Positions 63,653-64,000 of a stretch of DNA of 64,000 nt are shown here, piece by piece. The notes below the pieces were generated by a model that was given only the letters and a program-made list of their open reading frames with translations, had not been told where the DNA came from and ran no database searches. This stretch comes from Nematopogon swammerdamellus. Lineage: Eukaryota > Arthropoda > Insecta > Lepidoptera > Adelidae. Location: assembly GCA_946902875.1 (NCBI GenBank), contig OX336354.1, forward strand, positions 7,599,247 through 7,663,246, given 5' to 3'. How positions within the stretch are numbered: the stretch's first letter is position 1; each line of letters opens with the position of its first letter. A program made the translations under genes and the position numbers.

Positions 63653-64000
63653 ATTCTTTACCACGTGGGCCGATTTTGATGATTCTTTATTTATTAGAAA
63701 GTTGGTACGTTAGGGGTGATCCCATATACATTTGGTCAAGTTCTAATGATAGGATCCAAGAGAAAATCAATGTGCATGAGAAATGTACATAAAAAAAAAG
63801 AAAAAAAAAATTGACGAATAATTCTATACCACGCCAACCGATTTTGATGATTATTTTTATGTCGCTTTTCAGGGGTTGCAATCAGTTTTGATCTAAAAAG
63901 AGTTATTAATACGACTATTACGTGTTTCCGAAACGTGACTGTCTGTCATATTTAACTATCCCGGCCACGTGCCGTGATTCAGACCGCTTATAGCTTGCGT
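63653..64000 (+). mobile_element. Repeat D-like continuation, then unassigned end
   Basis: CACGTGGGCCGATTTTGATGATTC..GTTAGGGGTGATCCC (63661-63722) and ACGCCAACCGATTTTGATGATTATT (63831-63856) are repeat-D body motifs. The last ~100 bases show nothing recognised. Confidence 0.5.

Noticed and set aside
1..64000. CRISPR arrays, bacterial operons, ribosome binding sites or phage genes
   Set aside because: No regularly spaced identical short repeats with unique spacers and no prokaryotic gene layout; poly(A) tails, splice sites and lepidopteran repeats show a eukaryotic genome.

Overview
The window is eukaryotic and almost certainly from a moth or butterfly. There is no dense run of ORFs (the longest open frame is 229 codons), the background is AT-rich, and the sequence is built from repeats I recognise as typical of Lepidoptera: the GTGCGAGTCGGACTCGC palindromic repeat, the AACCGACTTCNAAAAAAGGAGGA repeat, RTE/Jockey/CR1-like LINE 3' ends with short tandem tails, Helitron-like GCGGGCACAGCTAGT ends, and a (TTAGG)n insect telomeric tract. 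It looks like a gene-poor, repeat-rich intergenic or intronic region. Species and chromosome cannot be read from it.

The only good candidate for part of a cellular gene is a GC-rich coding exon on the minus strand at 38229-38625. It has a strong start context and a textbook splice donor. Everything else I can name is mobile or repetitive DNA. From left to right: a P-element/THAP transposase fossil (870-3221, minus) split by a SINE; a 485-bp element with 8-bp target duplications (3717-4201) whose sibling lies at 22292-22784; an unidentified decayed reading frame visible only when stops are read through (7043-7893, minus); a nested foldback (9445-9968); a cluster of decayed LINE pieces, hairpins and nested repeats (11-21 kb); a MITE with about 54-bp inverted ends (26886-27180); two RTE C-termini in a row (31.0-31.5 kb); a G/T-only satellite of 5/10-bp units (35.6-36.4 kb); an interstitial TTAGG tract (41.9 kb); a GGGAGA array (43.5 kb); three nearly complete SINE copies (42.4, 44.8, 46.8 kb); a minisatellite inside an old SINE (47.5 kb); recurrent repeat-B/SINE chimeras (51.1 and 54.1 kb); and at 60.7-61.7 kb four tRNA-like Pol III units, three in a 326-bp tandem array and one inverted.

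The most abundant family, here called SINE-A, appears to be a hybrid: a tRNA-like A-box head joined to the internal promoter half of 5S rRNA, then an unrelated body and an A-rich tail. Its copies, repeat B (about 330 bp, (TATG)n tail) and repeat C (the GTGCGAGTC palindrome family) are often inserted into one another, so the relative order of insertion can be partly read.

The names SINE-A, repeat B, C, D and LINE E-J are local labels used only here. No database search was run. Family names rest on motifs visible in the sequence and on general knowledge of those families.
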